DNA of 7,336 nt from positions 1-7,336 of the forward strand of contig SKYL01000143.1 of the NCBI GenBank assembly GCA_007127935.1, given 5' to 3'. The DNA comes from Halorhodospira sp. Lineage in GTDB: Bacteria > Pseudomonadota > Gammaproteobacteria > Nitrococcales > Halorhodospiraceae. Numbering within the stretch: the first letter of the stretch is position 1; the number at the start of each line of letters is the position of its first letter. A model generated the notes under the pieces. The model saw nothing but the letters and a program-made list of their open reading frames with translations. It had not been told where the DNA came from and ran no database searches. This document shows positions 4,304 to 7,336 of the stretch, piece after piece. The translations under genes were made by a program, and so were the position numbers.

Positions 4304-7300
4304 ATGCCCAAGCGCGACGATCTGCAATCCATCCTCATCATCGGCGCCGGCCCGATCGTTATCGGGCAGGCGTGTGAGTTCGACTACTCCGGCGCCCAGG
4401 CGTGTAAGGCGCTGCGCCAGGAGGGATACCGGGTGGTGCTGGTGAACTCCAACCCGGCCACCATCATGACCGACCCGGAGACCGCGGATGCGGTCTATAT
4501 CGAGCCCATCGAGTGGCAGACGGTGGCCCGCATCATCGAGCACGAGCGGCCCGACGCCGTCCTGCCCACCATGGGCGGACAGACGGCGCTCAACTGTGCC
4601 CTGGACCTGGTCAAGCACGGGGTGTTGGAGCGGTTCGGCGTGGAGATGATCGGCGCCAACCCCGATGCCATCGACAAGGCGGAGGACCGCCAGCGGTTCC
4701 GTGAAGCAATGGCGCACATCGGTCTCGAGACGCCCCGCGCGGAGATCGCCAACTCCATGGAGGAGGCGGTGACCGCCCAGGCCCTCATCGGTTTCCCGGT
4801 GATCATCCGTCCGTCCTTTACCCTGGGTGGGTCCGGCGGCGGGATCGCCTACAACCGCGAGGAGTTCCTCGAGATCGTCGAGCGCGGGCTCGACCTCTCG
4901 TACACCAACGAGGTGCTGTTGGAGGAGTCGGTCCTCGGCTGGAAAGAGTTCGAGATGGAGGTGGTGCGGGACCGCAACGACAACTGTATCATTATCTGCT
5001 CCATTGAGAACCTCGATCCCATGGGGGTCCATACCGGTGATTCCATCACCGTGGCCCCGGCCCAGACCCTCACCGACAAGGAGTACCAGCTGATGCGGGA
5101 CGCATCGCTGGCGGTGCTGCGTGAGATCGGGGTGGAGACCGGCGGCTCCAACGTCCAGTTCGCCATCAACCCGGAGGACGGGCGGATGGTGGTCATCGAG
5201 ATGAACCCCCGGGTCTCCCGTTCCTCGGCGCTGGCCTCCAAAGCCACCGGCTTCCCCATTGCCAAGGTGGCGGCGAAGCTGGCGGTGGGCTATACGCTGG
5301 ACGAGTTGAGCAACGAGATCACCGGCGGGGCGACGCCGGCCTCCTTTGAGCCGACCATCGACTACGTGGTCACCAAGGTGCCGCGCTTTACCTTCGAGAA
5401 GTTTCCCAAGGCCGATCCCTACCTGACCACGCAGATGAAGTCGGTGGGCGAGGTGATGGCCATCGGGCGCACTTTCCAGGAGTCGTTCCAGAAGGCGCTC
5501 CGTGGCCTGGAACAGGATCTCACCGGGCTCGACGAGCGCCTCGATCTGTCCCGGGACGATTTGCAGGATGCGGTGCGCCACTCCCTGCGGCAGCCCACGC
5601 CGGAGCGGATTCTCTTCGTCGCCGACGCCTTCCGCGCCGGTTTCGACCTCGATGCCGTCCACGGGATGACGGCCATCGACCCGTGGTTCTTGGCCCAGGT
5701 CGAGGAGTTGGTGGCGACAGAGGCGGAGATCCGCGGCGGGCGGCCGGAGACGTGTGATGCCGACACGCTTCGCGCCTGGAAGCGCCGGGGCTTTTCCGAC
5801 GCCCGCCTGGCGCATCTTTGGGGCGTGAGTGAGGCCGAGGTGCGCCAACGGCGCCATGCGCTGGAGGTGCGCCCGGTCTACAAGCGGGTCGACTCCTGCG
5901 CCGCGGAGTTCCCCTCGGCCACCGCCTACATGTACTCCACCTACGAGGAGGAGTGCGAGTCCGAGCCCACCGAGCGGCGCAAGATCATGGTCCTCGGCGG
6001 CGGACCCAATCGCATCGGCCAGGGCATCGAGTTCGATTACTGCTGTGTCCATGCCGCGCTGGCCCTGCGCGAGGACGGCTTCGAGACCTTGATGGTCAAC
6101 TGCAATCCGGAGACGGTCTCCACCGACTACGACACCTCCGACCGGCTCTACTTCGAGCCGTTGACCCTGGAGGACGTTCTGGAGATCGTCCACAAGGAGC
6201 GCCCGGCGGGGCTGGTGGTCCAGTACGGCGGTCAGACGCCGTTGAAGCTGGCCCGCGATCTGGAGGCGGCCGGCGCGCCCATCGTCGGCACCACGCCGGA
6301 CTCCATCGACTTGGCGGAGGACCGGGAGCGGTTCCAGGAACTGATCGAGCGGATCGGTCTGGTCCAGCCGCCCAACCGCACCGCCCGCGACGTCGACGAG
6401 GCCCTGGAACTGGCCGCCGAGATCGGCTACCCGCTGGTGGTCCGCCCCTCCTACGTGCTGGGCGGCCGCGCCATGGAGATCGTCTACGGCAAGGACGAAC
6501 TGCTCCAGTACATGCGGGAGGCGGTGAAGGTCTCCCACGAGTCGCCGGTGCTTCTCGACCGCTTCCTCGACGACGCGGTGGAGGTGGACGTGGACGCCGT
6601 CTGCGACGGCCGGCAGGTGGTCATCGGCGGCATCATGCAGCACATCGAGCAGGCCGGGGTCCACTCCGGCGATTCCGCCTGTTCGCTGCCCCCGTATACC
6701 CTGGGGCGTGAGATCCAGGATCGTATCCGTGAGCAGGTCCGGCAGTTGGCCCACGCCTTGGGGGTGGTGGGGCTGATGAATGTCCAGTTCGCGATCCAGA
6801 GCCGCGAAGGGGAGGAGCGGATCTTCCTGTTGGAGGTCAACCCGCGCGCCTCTCGTACGGTGCCGTTCGTCTCCAAGGCCACCGGTGTGCCGTTGGCCAA
6901 GGTGGCCGCGCGCTGCATGGTGGGGCGCACGTTGGCCGATCAAGGGGTGGAGGACGAGGTGGTGCCGCACTTCTTTTCGGTGAAGGAGGCGGTCTTCCCG
7001 TTCATCAAGTTCCCCAACGTCGACCCGATCCTCGGCCCCGAGATGAAATCCACTGGCGAAGTCATGGGGATCGGGGTTACCTTCGGAGAGGCGTACGCCA
7101 AGGCGCAGTTGGGGGCCGGCGTGATCTTCCCGCGGGGCGGCTGTGCCTTCATCAGTGTCCGTGACGCGGACAAGGCGGGCGCCGTGGAGGTGGCCCGGGA
7201 TTTGGTGCGGCGGGGTTTCACCCTGGTGGCCACCCGAGGGACGGCGGCGGTGTTGGAGAGCGCGGGCCTGGACGTGCGGCCCGGCAACAAGATGGCGGAG

Positions 7301-7336
7301 GGGCGGCCTCACATCGTGGACGCCATCAAGAACGAC
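4304..7336 (+). CDS. carB: Carbamoyl-phosphate synthetase large subunit, C-terminal end cut by the window edge
   Basis: CarB uses two ATP, bicarbonate and ammonia supplied by CarA to make carbamoyl phosphate. There are 1011 codons without a stop; E. coli CarB has 1073, so about 62 residues lie beyond the edge. The carboxyphosphate half (about 1-400) has GAGPIVIGQACEFDYSG (14-30), Arg129, RPSFTLGGSGGG (169-180), Gln285, Glu299 and Asn301, matching E. coli numbering. The oligomerisation region follows (about 400-555). The second ATP-grasp half begins at KIMVLGGGPNRIGQG (560-574) and has RPSYVLGGRAMEI from Arg714. The allosteric domain (from about 940) keeps counterparts of the E. coli UMP/IMP-site residues Lys954, Thr974, Thr977 and Lys993 (here Lys957, Thr977, Thr980, Lys996). 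The remaining binding residues would be off the window. The start ATG has GGAAGG (4295-4300) 3 nt upstream. The 37-nt gap from carA (4267-4303) holds only this site, consistent with a carAB operon. Confidence 0.98.
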   Translation, partial: MPKRDDLQSILIIGAGPIVIGQACEFDYSGAQACKALRQEGYRVVLVNSNPATIMTDPETADAVYIEPIEWQTVARIIEHERPDAVLPTMGGQTALNCALDLVKHGVLERFGVEMIGANPDAIDKAEDRQRFREAMAHIGLETPRAEIANSMEEAVTAQALIGFPVIIRPSFTLGGSGGGIAYNREEFLEIVERGLDLSYTNEVLLEESVLGWKEFEMEVVRDRNDNCIIICSIENLDPMGVHTGDSITVAPAQTLTDKEYQLMRDASLAVLREIGVETGGSNVQFAINPEDGRMVVIEMNPRVSRSSALASKATGFPIAKVAAKLAVGYTLDELSNEITGGATPASFEPTIDYVVTKVPRFTFEKFPKADPYLTTQMKSVGEVMAIGRTFQESFQKALRGLEQDLTGLDERLDLSRDDLQDAVRHSLRQPTPERILFVADAFRAGFDLDAVHGMTAIDPWFLAQVEELVATEAEIRGGRPETCDADTLRAWKRRGFSDARLAHLWGVSEAEVRQRRHALEVRPVYKRVDSCAAEFPSATAYMYSTYEEECESEPTERRKIMVLGGGPNRIGQGIEFDYCCVHAALALREDGFETLMVNCNPETVSTDYDTSDRLYFEPLTLEDVLEIVHKERPAGLVVQYGGQTPLKLARDLEAAGAPIVGTTPDSIDLAEDRERFQELIERIGLVQPPNRTARDVDEALELAAEIGYPLVVRPSYVLGGRAMEIVYGKDELLQYMREAVKVSHESPVLLDRFLDDAVEVDVDAVCDGRQVVIGGIMQHIEQAGVHSGDSACSLPPYTLGREIQDRIREQVRQLAHALGVVGLMNVQFAIQSREGEERIFLLEVNPRASRTVPFVSKATGVPLAKVAARCMVGRTLADQGVEDEVVPHFFSVKEAVFPFIKFPNVDPILGPEMKSTGEVMGIGVTFGEAYAKAQLGAGVIFPRGGCAFISVRDADKAGAVEVARDLVRRGFTLVATRGTAAVLESAGLDVRPGNKMAEGRPHIVDAIKND

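Noticed and set aside
4235..7312. A 1025-codon open frame on the minus strand opposite almost all of carB
   Set aside because: It is antisense to an intact, fully conserved carB and its translation is a run of Arg, His, Gly, Leu and Asp without recognisable domains. Long antisense frames are expected in GC-rich coding DNA with strong third-position bias.
7159..7336. Possible loss of the carB allosteric domain
   Set aside because: The frame is open to the last base and matches the domain up to the edge, including the counterparts of Lys954, Thr974, Thr977 and Lys993. The missing residues are a window artefact.

Overview
The window is GC-rich, densely coded DNA from a bacterial chromosome, most likely a gammaproteobacterium. 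The carbamoyl-phosphate synthetase proteins and the YadG/YadH transporter pair both read very close to their Escherichia coli counterparts. A high-GC lineage such as the Ectothiorhodospiraceae/Chromatiales would fit, but that is inference. I see no mobile element, CRISPR array, tRNA or rRNA, and no stretch over 300 bases without a gene.

Layout. The left 2.9 kb is one minus-strand operon, read right to left: yadG (ABC ATPase), yadH (ABC-2 membrane subunit) and pncB (nicotinate phosphoribosyltransferase, cut by the left edge). yadG and yadH overlap by 4 bases, and 27 bases separate yadH from pncB. The right 4.2 kb is a plus-strand operon: carA (glutaminase subunit) and carB (synthetase subunit, about 60 residues short of complete at the right edge). 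Between the two operons lies a divergent control region of about 212 bases (2912-3123). Both of its flanking genes start with TTG behind strong Shine-Dalgarno sequences.

How the genes work together. CarA and CarB form the enzyme that makes carbamoyl phosphate from glutamine, bicarbonate and ATP for arginine and pyrimidine synthesis. YadG and YadH form an ABC transporter of unknown substrate. PncB makes nicotinate mononucleotide in NAD salvage, and nothing in the sequence explains why it is joined to the transporter.

The coding regions are ordinary. The most interesting part is the carA leader. It has a near-perfect intrinsic terminator (7-bp GC stem, 5-nt loop, six T) between a plausible extended -10 promoter and carA, with no upstream plus-strand gene for it to terminate. 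A short reading frame runs through the terminator and stops 24 nt before carA, a layout like the E. coli pyrBI attenuator. A candidate alternative pairing and overlapping back-to-back -10 elements add to the case. This is a candidate attenuation system inferred from sequence only; I found no clearly undescribed protein system.
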